Source: an uncultured Lachnospiraceae bacterium (GTDB lineage: Bacteria; Bacillota; Clostridia; Lachnospirales; Lachnospiraceae). From it: a stretch of DNA of 64,000 nt. Below are positions 9,098-16,327 of the stretch, piece by piece (within the stretch, counting starts at the first letter, position 1; each line of letters begins with the position of its first letter). The stretch is from NCBI GenBank assembly GCA_910584585.1, contig CAJUBP010000001.1, positions 1 through 64,000 on the forward strand, in the 5' to 3' direction. Made by a program: the position numbers and the translations under genes. The notes under the pieces are model-generated. The model saw only the letters and a list, made by a program, of their open reading frames with translations. It was not told where the DNA came from and made no database searches.

Positions 9098-9172
9098 TCT
9101 TTAGAACAAACCTCAGAACAAAAGGAAGTTCTTTAGAACAGAAAGAAGTTCTTTAGAACAAACTTTAGAACA
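9098..9172 (+). repeat. Cluster of short repeats CTTTAGAACA beside integrase
   Basis: Four copies of (C)TTTAGAACA at about 9099-9107, 9131-9140, 9151-9160 and 9163-9172, plus a degenerate CAGAACA at 9114-9120. The middle two sit in a 20-bp direct repeat (AAGTTCTTTAGAACA), and GTTCT-TT-AGAAC is itself an inverted repeat. Position between int and the tRNA suggests integrase arm-type or Xis binding sites. Confidence 0.55.
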
Positions 9173-9221
9173 AGGGGATTTTCAGCCGGAAAAGGCCATT
9201 CATCCCCACTCCGCTAAAAAT

Positions 9222-9260
9222 AAAAAAAGCCCGGAACCCTTTGAAATAAAAGGATTCCGG
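9222..9260 (-). terminator. Intrinsic terminator of tRNA-Pro
   Basis: On the minus strand CCGGAATCC pairs with GGGTTCCGG and is followed by GC and seven T. It lies 16 nt beyond the tRNA 3' end. Confidence 0.8.
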
Positions 9261-9275
9261 TGCCCCTGCCAAGAA

Positions 9276-9349
9276 TCGATGCGACAGGATTTGAACCTGC
9301 GGCCTCTGCGTCCCGAACGCAGCGCTCTACCAAGCTGAGCCACGCATCG
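9276..9349 (-). tRNA. tRNA-Pro (anticodon CGG)
   Basis: A full cloverleaf of 74 nt: acceptor CGATGCG/CGCATCG, D-stem GCTC/GAGC, anticodon stem CTGCG/CGCAG with loop TTCGGGA (anticodon CGG, reading CCG), T-stem GCAGG/CCTGT with loop TTCAAAT, discriminator A. CCA is not encoded. Its 3' end faces the integrase, so it is the natural candidate attachment site of the decayed element, though I found no second copy of the tRNA 3' end within the window. Confidence 0.95.
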
Positions 9350-9362
9350 ATATCACTATGGC

Positions 9363-9391
9363 ATAATAACATAATTTTCTATACTTGTCAA
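9363..9391 (-). promoter_or_regulatory. tRNA-Pro promoter
   Basis: On the minus strand TTGACA (9386-9391), 17-nt spacer, TATTAT (9363-9368), 13 nt before the mature tRNA 5' end. Confidence 0.75.
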
Positions 9392-9564
9392 TAACACCTT
9401 CCTTAAAACTTCCAAAAATTTGTCCAAAATTTTATCTCCCATGAATTTCAAAAGTAAATACACCCCCTGCTTTCCCTTTCAGCCACATTTAATTCAGAAA
9501 TCTTCAAAGTTGCATTCACTTTAGAATATGGGAATTCAGCATTCCAAAAAGTGATTTGCCGCCG

Positions 9565-10902
9565 CTACTCTTTCTCCTCCATCACGCTCATATAAGCCGG
9601 ACGGATAATCTTATTCATTCCAATCAGCTCCTCCATCCGATGCGCGCTCCAGCCCACAATCCGGGCAATGGCAAAAATTGCAGTATACAATTCCTGAGGA
9701 ATTCCCAGCATCTCATACACAAATCCGCTGTAGAAATCCACATTGGGACTGACGCCCTTAAAAATCTTCCTCTCTCCGGCAATCAGCTTTGGAGCCAGTT
9801 CTTCGATACTGTTATATAGGAACATGTCATCCCCGCGCCCCTTTGCCCCGGCCAGCTTTTCCACATAGCTCTTAAACACCCGTTCCCTGGGGTCAGACAA
9901 GGAGTACACCGCATGGCCCATACCGTAAATCAATCCTTTATGGTCAAAGGTCTCTCCCGCAAGGATCCTGGCAAGATATGCTTCAATTTCATCTTTGTCA
10001 TGAACATCCTTAATATTCTCCCGAATATCTGCCATCATTTCCATTACCTTGATATTCGCGCCGCCGTGCTTGGGCCCCTTAAGCGAAGACATTGCCGCCG
10101 CAATGGAAGAATAGGTGTCTGAACCGGAAGAAGTCACCACTCTGGTGGTAAAGGTAGAGTTATTGCCTCCGCCGTGCTCCATGTGCAGAAGCAAAGCCAC
10201 ATCCAAAACCTTCGCCTCCAGTTTGCTGTACTGCTTATCCGGCCGCAGCATCATCAATAGATTCTCCGCTGTGGAAAGTTCCGGTTCCGGCCTGTGTATG
10301 TACATACTGTCGTCATTTTCATAATGGTTGTAGGCATGATACCCATACACCGCCAGCATGGGAAAAATACTGATCAGTTCAATGCACTGCCGCAGGCTGT
10401 TGCTGATCACATCCGGAGAATTCACCTGGCTGTCATAAGACGCCAGCGTCAGAATACTCCTTGTCATAGAATTCATAATGTCTTTGGTCGGGGCTTTCAT
10501 AATAACGTCTCTGGTAAAATTCGTGGGCAGCGTTCTGCAATTGGCCATAATTTTACAGAATTCACACAGTTCATCCTCTTTCGGCATCTCACCGAACAGC
10601 AAAAGATAAGCCGTCTTTTCAAAGCCAAATCCATTCTCCCCCATCTGTCTGACCAGATTCTGCACATTGTAGCCGCGATACCACAACTGGCCGTCGCAGG
10701 GCGTCTTTATGCCGTTGACATCCTTAAAAGAAACAATTTTGGAAATTGTAGTAAGCCCAGTCAGGACGCCTTTCCCGTTCATGTCACGAAGCCCGCGGTT
10801 TACCCCGTATTCCTCAAATAACGCATCTGAAATACTGTCATTCTTTCTGCAAATCGACTCCTGCTTCATGGCATAATCCATCAATTCGTTTTCATTTCTC
10901 AT
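9565..10902 (-). CDS. gltA: Citrate synthase
   Basis: Condenses acetyl-CoA and oxaloacetate to citrate, the entry step to the oxidative branch of the TCA cycle, which in anaerobes mainly supplies 2-oxoglutarate for glutamate. About 445 residues, longer than the 370-residue archaeal/Bacillus type and similar to clostridial homologues. Active-site signature: LLLHMEHGGGNNSTF (first His), GPKHGGANIKVMEMM, GMGHAVYSLSDPR (second catalytic His) and SPNVDFYSGFVYEMLG (catalytic Asp). I prefer the Met at 10902 (MRNENEL) since AGGAGG is only 1 nt from the upstream ATG at 10911 but 10 nt from this one. A MarR gene is divergently neither but directly upstream on the same strand, with a similar palindrome in both promoters, suggesting linked control. 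Confidence 0.93.
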   Translation of the reverse strand: MRNENELMDYAMKQESICRKNDSISDALFEEYGVNRGLRDMNGKGVLTGLTTISKIVSFKDVNGIKTPCDGQLWYRGYNVQNLVRQMGENGFGFEKTAYLLLFGEMPKEDELCEFCKIMANCRTLPTNFTRDVIMKAPTKDIMNSMTRSILTLASYDSQVNSPDVISNSLRQCIELISIFPMLAVYGYHAYNHYENDDSMYIHRPEPELSTAENLLMMLRPDKQYSKLEAKVLDVALLLHMEHGGGNNSTFTTRVVTSSGSDTYSSIAAAMSSLKGPKHGGANIKVMEMMADIRENIKDVHDKDEIEAYLARILAGETFDHKGLIYGMGHAVYSLSDPRERVFKSYVEKLAGAKGRGDDMFLYNSIEELAPKLIAGERKIFKGVSPNVDFYSGFVYEMLGIPQELYTAIFAIARIVGWSAHRMEELIGMNKIIRPAYMSVMEEKE

Positions 10903-10941
10903 AGATTCCATCCCTCCTAAGCTTGAAACGCTTGGTTGATT

Positions 10942-10985
10942 GTTTAATTTTAAACTATTTTACCACAAAGAAAGGACTCTGCCAA
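10942..10985 (-). promoter_or_regulatory. Citrate synthase promoter with palindromic operator
   Basis: Minus strand: TTGGCA (10980-10985), 17-nt spacer, TAAAAT (10957-10962). Directly after the -10 is GTTTAA-AA-TTAAAC (10942-10955), a 6-bp inverted repeat with 2-nt centre. It resembles GTTAAAAATGAAC in the marR promoter, so it may bind that MarR protein (inference). Confidence 0.6.
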
Positions 10986-11015
10986 CTGATTTTAGAAATA
11001 TTTAAGAAATTCCTG

Positions 11016-11474
11016 TCACTGTTCACTGGACTGCGCTCCCCGCTGCAGGGCATTCCTGATATTCTCATTTACCTTTTTGGAAACCTGAAGCAGCACCTGC
11101 CGCTCTTCCTCCGTTACCCCTTTCAGGATCATATTATACATCTGATGCCGCAATTTTGTGACCTGCCCAATAATTCCCACTGCCTTTTCTGTCAGCACAA
11201 GGTGCACGCACCGGCGATCCTCTTCATCCTGAACGGTATGAATCAGCTCCTGCTTCACCATCCGATCCACTGACTGGGAAATATGCCCTTTGTTAAATAA
11301 GTTCAGGCTGCAGATATCCTTTGACGTATTGCGCTCCCCGGATTTGTAAAGAAAATACAGAATATCAATGTCAATTTTCCGCAGATGATATTCTTCCCGC
11401 AATGTTTCGATTTTCCGGTTATATAATGTTTGAAACTGAGTTCCCTGCAATAACCCTTCCAGCATCCAGTCCAT
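11016..11474 (-). CDS. MarR-family transcriptional regulator
   Basis: Winged-helix dimeric repressor of about 152 residues: N-terminal dimerisation helix, KIDIDILYFLYKSGERNTSKDI, recognition helix region SLNLFNKGHISQSVDRMVKQELI, wing QDEEDRRCVHLVLTEKA, then C-terminal dimerisation helices. ATG 11474 is favoured over a GTG three codons upstream, because GAGG is 8 nt before it. It sits between citrate synthase and an MFS transporter on the same strand and has its own promoter inside the 3' end of the MFS gene. MarR proteins usually respond to small phenolic or lipophilic ligands; the ligand is not predictable here. Confidence 0.9.
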   Translation of the reverse strand: MDWMLEGLLQGTQFQTLYNRKIETLREEYHLRKIDIDILYFLYKSGERNTSKDICSLNLFNKGHISQSVDRMVKQELIHTVQDEEDRRCVHLVLTEKAVGIIGQVTKLRHQMYNMILKGVTEEERQVLLQVSKKVNENIRNALQRGAQSSEQ

Positions 11475-11490
11475 CGATTCCACCTCATAA

Positions 11491-11534
11491 GTTCATTTTT
11501 AACTGAATATACCACTTGTCCCGCTAAAATTCAA
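11491..11534 (-). promoter_or_regulatory. marR promoter and operator-like palindrome
   Basis: Minus strand TTGAAT (11529-11534), 17-nt spacer, TATATT (11506-11511), followed by GTTAAAAATGAAC (11491-11503), a partial inverted repeat (AGTT/AACT arms). The promoter overlaps the stop codon of the upstream MFS gene. Autoregulation is inferred. Confidence 0.5.
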
Positions 11535-12711
11535 GCAGTATATTCCAGACAATCACAAACAGCAAAAGCGCCAGGCCGATTCCTGTAAATACCCTTGCCA
11601 GGCCCCAGAAATCCGCCAGAACACCCGCCAGCGGAAACATAAGAATCATGGCAATGGAAAAGAACATACTGTCCACGGAAATCAGGGTCGCCCGCTGTTC
11701 GGAAGGAATTAACTGATTCAATGCCTCCGACTGTATGGGATAAAGCGCCGAATTGAAAAATCCTGCCGCCGCAAAGGCCGCTGCCGACAACAACGCGTTC
11801 TGAAATCCATAGCACAAAATCGCAACGCCTATGATAAAAGCTGCCGCGTCTCTTGCCCGATTTCCGAATCTCCGGCAGAGCTTTTCACTCATCGCCGCGC
11901 CCAGGCAAGACATAATCCCCACTGCCAGCAAAATCAGGCTGATGGTAATTTTATTGTATCCTAATTCAAAATAATACTGCTGGCTGTAGAAAAACAATAA
12001 TGTTTCTGCCGCAAAGACCACCGAGTAATATACAATAATTTTCATAATGCGAACATCCGATTTCAGAATTCCGAAACTGGTCTTAAAGTGCAGGCAAACC
12101 ACACTGCGGATATTTTTCTGACGCTTCGCTGTCTCAACGCAGGGAGCCTCTGTCATCATAAGTACCGGCAGCAGTGATGAAACCGCAATCACCAGGCAGG
12201 CGCTGTAACACCAGAAATAAGAATATTCTGCCAGTACGCCTCCCAGCACTGTGGCTAATCCCTGGGAAACCTCAATGATAATATTCAATTTTCCATACAC
12301 TTTCAGATACTGCTCTTCCTGGCCAATATACTTCATACTGTCATACACCAGAGCTTCTTCTGACCCGGAATTCAGGTTATTCCCCAATGCCTGTATCACA
12401 AAGCTTACCGCAAACAGCCCGAAACTTTTAGAGAACAGCATAATCACACAGGAGCACGCGGTACAGATCCTGCTTAAAATCATACTTCTTTTCCTGCCCA
12501 GCAAATCCGCCGCCGCGCCGGAAGGGATTTCGCACAGAATGCTGGTGGCATGGTAGAGCCCCTCAATCATGCCGATTTCAGCCAGATTCAGCCCGCAATA
12601 GGAAAGATACAGCACCCAGACCACACTCTGCATATTCAGATTGGTGAGAAATGTATTGATATAGTCTAACGGAAGATTTCGTTTTAATTTATTTTCTAAT
12701 TTTAAGTTCAT
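11524..12711 (-). CDS. MFS transporter
   Basis: Integral membrane transporter of about 395 residues with roughly 12 hydrophobic segments. The GLYHATSILCEIPSGAAADLLGRKRSM stretch contains the conserved MFS loop 2-3 motif (G-x-x-x-D-x-x-G-R-K). A second half begins after the cytosolic loop KRQKNIRSVV; LNQLIPSEQRATLISVDSM is typical of drug/sugar-efflux-like MFS proteins. The Met at 12711 (MNLKLENK) has GAGG 8-9 nt upstream; the ATG 13 codons earlier has none. Upstream of the marR gene, so an efflux pump sensed by that regulator is plausible, but the substrate cannot be named. Confidence 0.88.
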   Translation of the reverse strand: MNLKLENKLKRNLPLDYINTFLTNLNMQSVVWVLYLSYCGLNLAEIGMIEGLYHATSILCEIPSGAAADLLGRKRSMILSRICTACSCVIMLFSKSFGLFAVSFVIQALGNNLNSGSEEALVYDSMKYIGQEEQYLKVYGKLNIIIEVSQGLATVLGGVLAEYSYFWCYSACLVIAVSSLLPVLMMTEAPCVETAKRQKNIRSVVCLHFKTSFGILKSDVRIMKIIVYYSVVFAAETLLFFYSQQYYFELGYNKITISLILLAVGIMSCLGAAMSEKLCRRFGNRARDAAAFIIGVAILCYGFQNALLSAAAFAAAGFFNSALYPIQSEALNQLIPSEQRATLISVDSMFFSIAMILMFPLAGVLADFWGLARVFTGIGLALLLFVIVWNILLEF

Positions 12712-12744
12712 GTGTAATTCCTCTCTTATTCCATAATAACCCGC

Positions 12745-12813
12745 CATCACGCTCAGCCTGCCGTTTGGTGGGCCGCATGGCCATCCATGCTGTGAAAGCT
12801 TTCGCTTTCATAG
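12745..12813. repeat. Dispersed repeat family C, single unit
   Basis: Contains GCTCAGC, GGGCCGCATGGCCATCCATG and a following hairpin GCTGTGAAAGC-TTTC-GCTTTCATAGC (12789-12814). The same order of motifs occurs twice at 53733-53863. It lies just upstream of the MFS gene. Function unknown. Confidence 0.55.
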
Positions 12814-12930
12814 CAATTGACAATAGAAAAACAGCCTGACATAACGCCTGGTTTGTCAAACTGTCTTGAGGATTACTGTATTTTTAACCTGAACATAAAA
12901 AGGCGCTGCACAAAAGTTCCGTCGGCAAAC

Positions 12931-13094
12931 TAGAGCGTGTCTAAAAATTGCTTTCCGCAAGATGTCGTCCCCATTTACATCAGATTTTATGCTGGATTTC
13001 GAAGGTGTAGTGGGCTACATTGACTAAATTCAGCATGAAATCTGGCGTGAAGTGGAGCGGCAGATTGCGGGAATGAATTTTAAGACACACTCTA
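12931..13094. mobile_element. MITE family A, full copy 2 (160 bp plus TA)
   Basis: Element 12933-13092, exactly 160 bp, flanked by TA (12931-12932 and 13093-13094). It is oriented opposite to the copy at 5739-5902 and its reverse complement matches that copy along the whole length with only scattered differences. Ends: GAGCGTGTCTAAAAATTG left and AATTTTAAGACACACTC right. The rest of the gene-free interval 12751-13292 holds repeat C and a relic resembling family B (about 12905-12930). Confidence 0.9.
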
Positions 13095-13292
13095 GTTACA
13101 GGGCGAAAACATCCTGGTAAGCACCGAAAAATAGGCGCAGTAATCCCGTAATTTGGAATTATTGCATGTTTTTGACGCCGCACTGCTGCTGCAAATCGGC
13201 ACATAACCAAGTCCGTTCATTCTGCGCCCTCCTCTCAAAATATAATTTAGTATACCACTCAAAGCTCCGTTTCGCAAGGCAAATCTGCGCCA

Positions 13293-14021
13293 TTAATCCC
13301 ACCAGAAATACCACACCGTTGAATCCTTAAGCCCCGCCGCCAGTTCTGACAGCTTACCGCTTCTGGTTCCCTGATCCACCCTGTCATTGCAGAACGCGTA
13401 ATGCTCCTTTGCCGCTTCCATGGCGTCTGTTCCATTTAAACCCAGGGGCGCGTAAAACTCCATCACATCCGAGGTAAACGCAGCCGGAACCGCCTGATAT
13501 TTTTCATACCAGTATTTGCAAATGGAAATCATATCCTCCGGCCCGGGACACTCGTTCCAGCCTCCCATGGGCAGATACCCGATAATTTCCCAGGGATTCT
13601 GCACCGGAATCTCCAAAAGCAGCGTATCTGCCTCCAGCATTCCGTCATGAAAAGAAATGTAACTGGAAAAACTGTTTACCGCCTCCCCTTCTGTCTCTTC
13701 TCCAATAAACTCTTTGATATCCTCCATGTATTCCTCCATATTCTCCCTGAATTCCTGAAAATACTCTTCCAAAATCTCTCTGCCGTTTTCTTTGCAGCCG
13801 GAAATAATCTCCTCTCTGTCATAATCTTCTGCCGCAATATCAGCAAGCCACTCCACGCCCCGTTCTTCCAGCAAAAAAATAACCGGGCAGAACCCTTCTG
13901 TCTTCCCTCTCCCGAAAGCAGCCTTATATGCCTGCTCCACAAGTTCCGGATCTGTGCCTTTCTCAAATATCTGGTAATTGCATTTAAAACTTTCCGCGAT
14001 TTGCTCTGTTGATGTTTCCAT
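13293..14021 (-). CDS. DUF4253 domain protein
   Basis: A 242-residue cytosolic protein of unknown function, with AGGAGG before the ATG. The C-terminal third fits the DUF4253 family: ISICKYWYEKYQAVPAAFTSDVMEFYAPLG, AAKEHYAFCNDRVDQGT, and the invariant ending STVWYFWWD. The N-terminal 150 residues are acidic. DUF4253 proteins are often near toxin-immunity genes in other bacteria, but no toxin is visible here. It begins a run of three minus-strand genes without being part of an obvious operon (tandem repeats separate it from the next). Confidence 0.75.
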   Translation of the reverse strand: METSTEQIAESFKCNYQIFEKGTDPELVEQAYKAAFGRGKTEGFCPVIFLLEERGVEWLADIAAEDYDREEIISGCKENGREILEEYFQEFRENMEEYMEDIKEFIGEETEGEAVNSFSSYISFHDGMLEADTLLLEIPVQNPWEIIGYLPMGGWNECPGPEDMISICKYWYEKYQAVPAAFTSDVMEFYAPLGLNGTDAMEAAKEHYAFCNDRVDQGTRSGKLSELAAGLKDSTVWYFWWD

Positions 14022-14075
14022 AGGTTTTTCCTCCTGTATGTTCTTTTTTTATCTGGACAGGCTTTCTCTTTCCAA

Positions 14076-14200
14076 TGCCGCTGTATGATTGTTCCGTTTC
14101 TACTTTCTTTTCCCGAAATGCTTCTCTTTTGCCGCCCTATGATTGTTCCGTTTCTACTTTCTTTTTCCGAGATGATTCTCTTTTTGCTGCCGCCATATGA
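14076..14200. repeat. Intergenic tandem repeat, three imperfect units of 54-58 bp
   Basis: The block GCCGC(N)2TATGATTGTTCCG-TTTCTACTTTC recurs with TATG at 14084, 14138 and 14196. The third unit runs into the last codons of the Cdd1-like gene (Pro-Glu-stop), so the array probably arose by duplicating that gene end. Confidence 0.7.
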
Positions 14201-14461
14201 TTATTCCGGATAGTTCTTATCTTTCCAGTACCACCATTTTAATTTTTCCGGCTCATGCTGTTCATGCTCTGCATAGTATACGGCGCAGCGAAAGACATAC
14301 AGCACGCACCGGTCGTCCTGAAATCCTTTCTTCAGACAATCCAGATGATATAGTTCTTCAGGATTTTTCCCTTTCAGATCTTCGATGCACTGAATTCCGA
14401 TGTTGTGCAGATGCTGTTCCATATTTTTCCCGATCCCGGGAATTTTTTTCAAATCACTCAT
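14201..14461 (-). CDS. Cdd1-like helix-hairpin-helix protein
   Basis: A small protein of about 86 residues matching the Cdd1 (pathogenicity locus) family. An N-terminal helix-hairpin-helix, DLKKIPGIGKNMEQHLHNIGI, is followed by CIEDLKGKNPEELY and a conserved C-terminal half with DRCVLYVFRCAVYYAE and KLKWWYWKD. Start at 14461 with GGAGG 7 nt before; the in-frame ATG 20 codons upstream lacks a ribosome site. Helix-hairpin-helix domains bind DNA non-specifically, but no activity is established for this family. It lies 60 bp after the MmcQ-type gene on the same strand and is probably co-transcribed with it. Confidence 0.82.
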   Translation of the reverse strand: MSDLKKIPGIGKNMEQHLHNIGIQCIEDLKGKNPEELYHLDCLKKGFQDDRCVLYVFRCAVYYAEHEQHEPEKLKWWYWKDKNYPE

Positions 14462-14521
14462 TTCTTTCCTCCAATCCCATTGATTTCGGCGCCGTAAGAT
14501 CGCAGTTTCCGTCGATATCAC

Positions 14522-14896
14522 TTATTTTCTCTCCAGTCCTTTGGAGTCCGGCGCTGTAAGCCCGTAGCTTCCGTCAATCAGATTCCTGATTTCATCCTCC
14601 GAAACGCTGCCGTCCAGCCGGACACTGATCCATTTATCCTTATTCATATGATAGGCCGGATGGAAGCCCTCCCGCGTCCGCAGAGAGCCGATCAGCATGG
14701 GATCGCATTTCACATTCATCACTTGCACCAACCCCTCCTCGAAAAGTCCCAGTTTCTTTTTGTCCACTTCCATAATAAGAGCATACCATTTCTTATTTTT
14801 TCTGTGCCGCAGCACTGCATTCTGATCTTCCCAGGGATAATCCGGCAGGGTATTGTAGCGCTGCTTTGCATATTCAAAAATCTGCTGTCTGTCCAC
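14522..14896 (-). CDS. MmcQ/YjbR-family protein (re-started)
   Basis: A YjbR-fold protein with a CyaY-like alpha/beta architecture: DRQQIFEYAKQRYNTLPDYPW, then KNKKWYALIMEV, the conserved VQVMNVKCDPMLIGSLR, GFHPAYHMNKDKWISVRLD and SEDEIRNLIDGSYGLT. About 124 residues from the GTG at 14896, the normal family length, with AAGGGGG about 10 nt upstream. The open frame reaches 59 codons further to an ATG at 15073, but that extension has no counterpart in the family and is read through a degenerate MITE, so I reject it as native. The molecular function of this family is unsettled (DNA binding has been suggested). Confidence 0.8.
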   Translation of the reverse strand: MDRQQIFEYAKQRYNTLPDYPWEDQNAVLRHRKNKKWYALIMEVDKKKLGLFEEGLVQVMNVKCDPMLIGSLRTREGFHPAYHMNKDKWISVRLDGSVSEDEIRNLIDGSYGLTAPDSKGLERK

Positions 14897-14942
14897 CGCT
14901 TTGACGCCCCCTTTCTCAAAAAATAAGCTGTTTTCCGCTCCG

Positions 14943-15041
14943 AAGCATGTCTGAAAAATGCTTTGCGCTAAGGGGATATCACGCTCTAGCTGCAGATTCC
15001 TTAGTGCAGATGGTTGGAATAATTTTTCAAACCCGCTCTTA
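14943..15041. mobile_element. Degenerate MITE family A relic
   Basis: Inverted ends AAGCATGTCTGAAAAATGCTT (left, 14944 on) and AATTTTTCAAACCCGCTCT (right, to 15039) resemble the family A termini; inner GCTAAGG/CCTTAG arms are also inverted. There is an internal CACGCTCTAG at 14981-14989. It is read as the spurious N-terminus of the MmcQ-type gene. Confidence 0.55.
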
Positions 15042-15202
15042 AAGTAAGTATACTTAAAAACCAGCATTAACACAAGAAATTTCCTTGCTTTATTTGTTCA
15101 CAGAAAAAGGGGCTGCCGTGAAATGGCAAATTTCCATCATATATAGCTATGAACCGTTGAGTTGCAAGCCATATATTGTCTGAAAATTTCATTTTCTGTT
15201 CC

Positions 15203-15230
15203 TTGACTTTTTCATCAGCAATGTTATAAT
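15203..15230 (+). promoter_or_regulatory. Promoter of the MarR remnant and permease
   Basis: TTGACT (15203-15208), 16-nt spacer, TATAAT (15225-15230). The ATG of the remnant frame starts only 4 nt after the -10, so any start there would be leaderless. Confidence 0.65.
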
Positions 15231-15234
15231 TCGT

Positions 15235-15393
15235 ATGTTAACCAAATTTCTGATAGAAGACGGAACACTTGCACAAAGGGAATTCGGCCGCAAGCTGTTC
15301 TTTGATTTTACAGAAGAGGAAATGAAATTATTCTATGAACTCTTTCAGAAAACATGTAAAAATGCCCGTAGGGAACTGGAGGATCACAAATGA
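15235..15393 (+). pseudogene. C-terminal remnant of a MarR-like regulator
   Basis: An open frame of 52 codons overlapping the permease start by ATGA. Its sequence, with FGRKLFFDFTEEEMKLFYELF and CKNARRELED, looks like the C-terminal dimerisation helices of a MarR-type regulator, without the DNA-binding domain. A consensus promoter abuts the truncated frame, suggesting that a deletion fused the promoter to the tail of the gene. It may now serve only to couple translation to the permease. The MarR origin is inference from the residual pattern. Confidence 0.45.
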
Positions 15394-16166
15394 AATTATT
15401 AATGGAATTCGCTGTATGTTTTATTGCCGGCATGGGAGCCGGGCTTGGCACCGGTTTTGCCGGAATGAGCGCTGCCGCTGTAATCAGCCCCATGCTGATC
15501 ACATTTCTTGGAATGCCTGCATATCAGGCCGTAGGCATCGCACTTGCCAGCGATGTTCTAGCAAGCGCCGTCAGCGCATATACCTACGGTAAAAACAAAA
15601 ATCTGGATATTAAAAATGGCTTTGTCATGATGATTTTTGTGTTGATATTTACCTTTGTGGGAAGTTTTGCAGCAAGCAAAGTTCCAAATTCCACAATGGG
15701 GAGTTTTTCCACCATAATGACTCTGCTTGTGGGAATCAAATTCATTTTCCGCCCCGTCATGGCCACCAAGGAAACCATGGCCTGCGTATCTCCCAAGAAG
15801 CGTTTGCTCCAATCGGCATTGTGCGGCGCAGCAGTGGGCTTTATCTGCGGATTTGTCGGGGCAGGCGGCGGAATGATGATGCTTCTGTTATTAACGGGCA
15901 TTCTCGGTTATGAACTGAAGACAGCCGTGGGAACCAGTGTGTTTATCATGACATTCACTGCCCTGACAGGGGCCGGAAGTCATTTTCTCATAGGCGGCAT
16001 GCCTGAGATTCTGCCGCTGATACTCTGTATTGCCTCCACGCTGCTGTGGGCCCGCATTGCCGCCAAATTTGCCAACAAAGCAAGCGCGGCCACCCTGAAC
16101 CGGGCCACCGGGGTTGTGCTCACCGTATTAGGAGCGGCAATCTTTCTGGTAAATATTTTTAAATAG
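15390..16166 (+). CDS. TauE/SafE (TSUP) family permease
   Basis: A membrane protein of 258 residues with about eight hydrophobic segments and two internally related halves (GTGFAGMSAAAVISPMLI in the first and FVGAGGGMMMLLLL in the second), the hallmark of the sulfite exporter TauE/SafE family. Members move sulfite, sulfoacetate, thiosulfate or other small organosulfur anions, direction often unproven. GGAGG stands 7 nt before ATG 15390, inside the remnant frame. It is followed by a terminator. The neighbouring regulator is only a remnant, so expression may be constitutive. Confidence 0.9.
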   Translation: MKLLMEFAVCFIAGMGAGLGTGFAGMSAAAVISPMLITFLGMPAYQAVGIALASDVLASAVSAYTYGKNKNLDIKNGFVMMIFVLIFTFVGSFAASKVPNSTMGSFSTIMTLLVGIKFIFRPVMATKETMACVSPKKRLLQSALCGAAVGFICGFVGAGGGMMMLLLLTGILGYELKTAVGTSVFIMTFTALTGAGSHFLIGGMPEILPLILCIASTLLWARIAAKFANKASAATLNRATGVVLTVLGAAIFLVNIFK

Positions 16167-16177
16167 CTCTTCAATAG

Positions 16178-16226
16178 AATCCGTCTGCCGGATGCCCTGA
16201 AAGGCATGTCTCTGCAGACGGATTTG
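16178..16226 (+). terminator. Terminator after the TSUP permease
   Basis: AATCCGTCTGC (16178-16188) pairs with GCAGACGGATT (16214-16224), with an inner ATGCC/GGCAT stem; only a short T-run follows. Confidence 0.6.
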
Positions 16227-16327
16227 CCTTTATCCGGCGGATGGAGCCGCGGCAGGAAAGCGCTTTTGCGCCGTTGCCTGTGCGCAGCCCCCCAAACCGC
16301 TTTGAAACTGCAGCGTCTTGTCTGCGC

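Noticed and set aside
12980..13277. Minus-strand frames of 76 and 61 codons around 13.1 kb
   Set aside because: They consist largely of MITE family A sequence; similar peptides appear wherever a copy is read in that frame.
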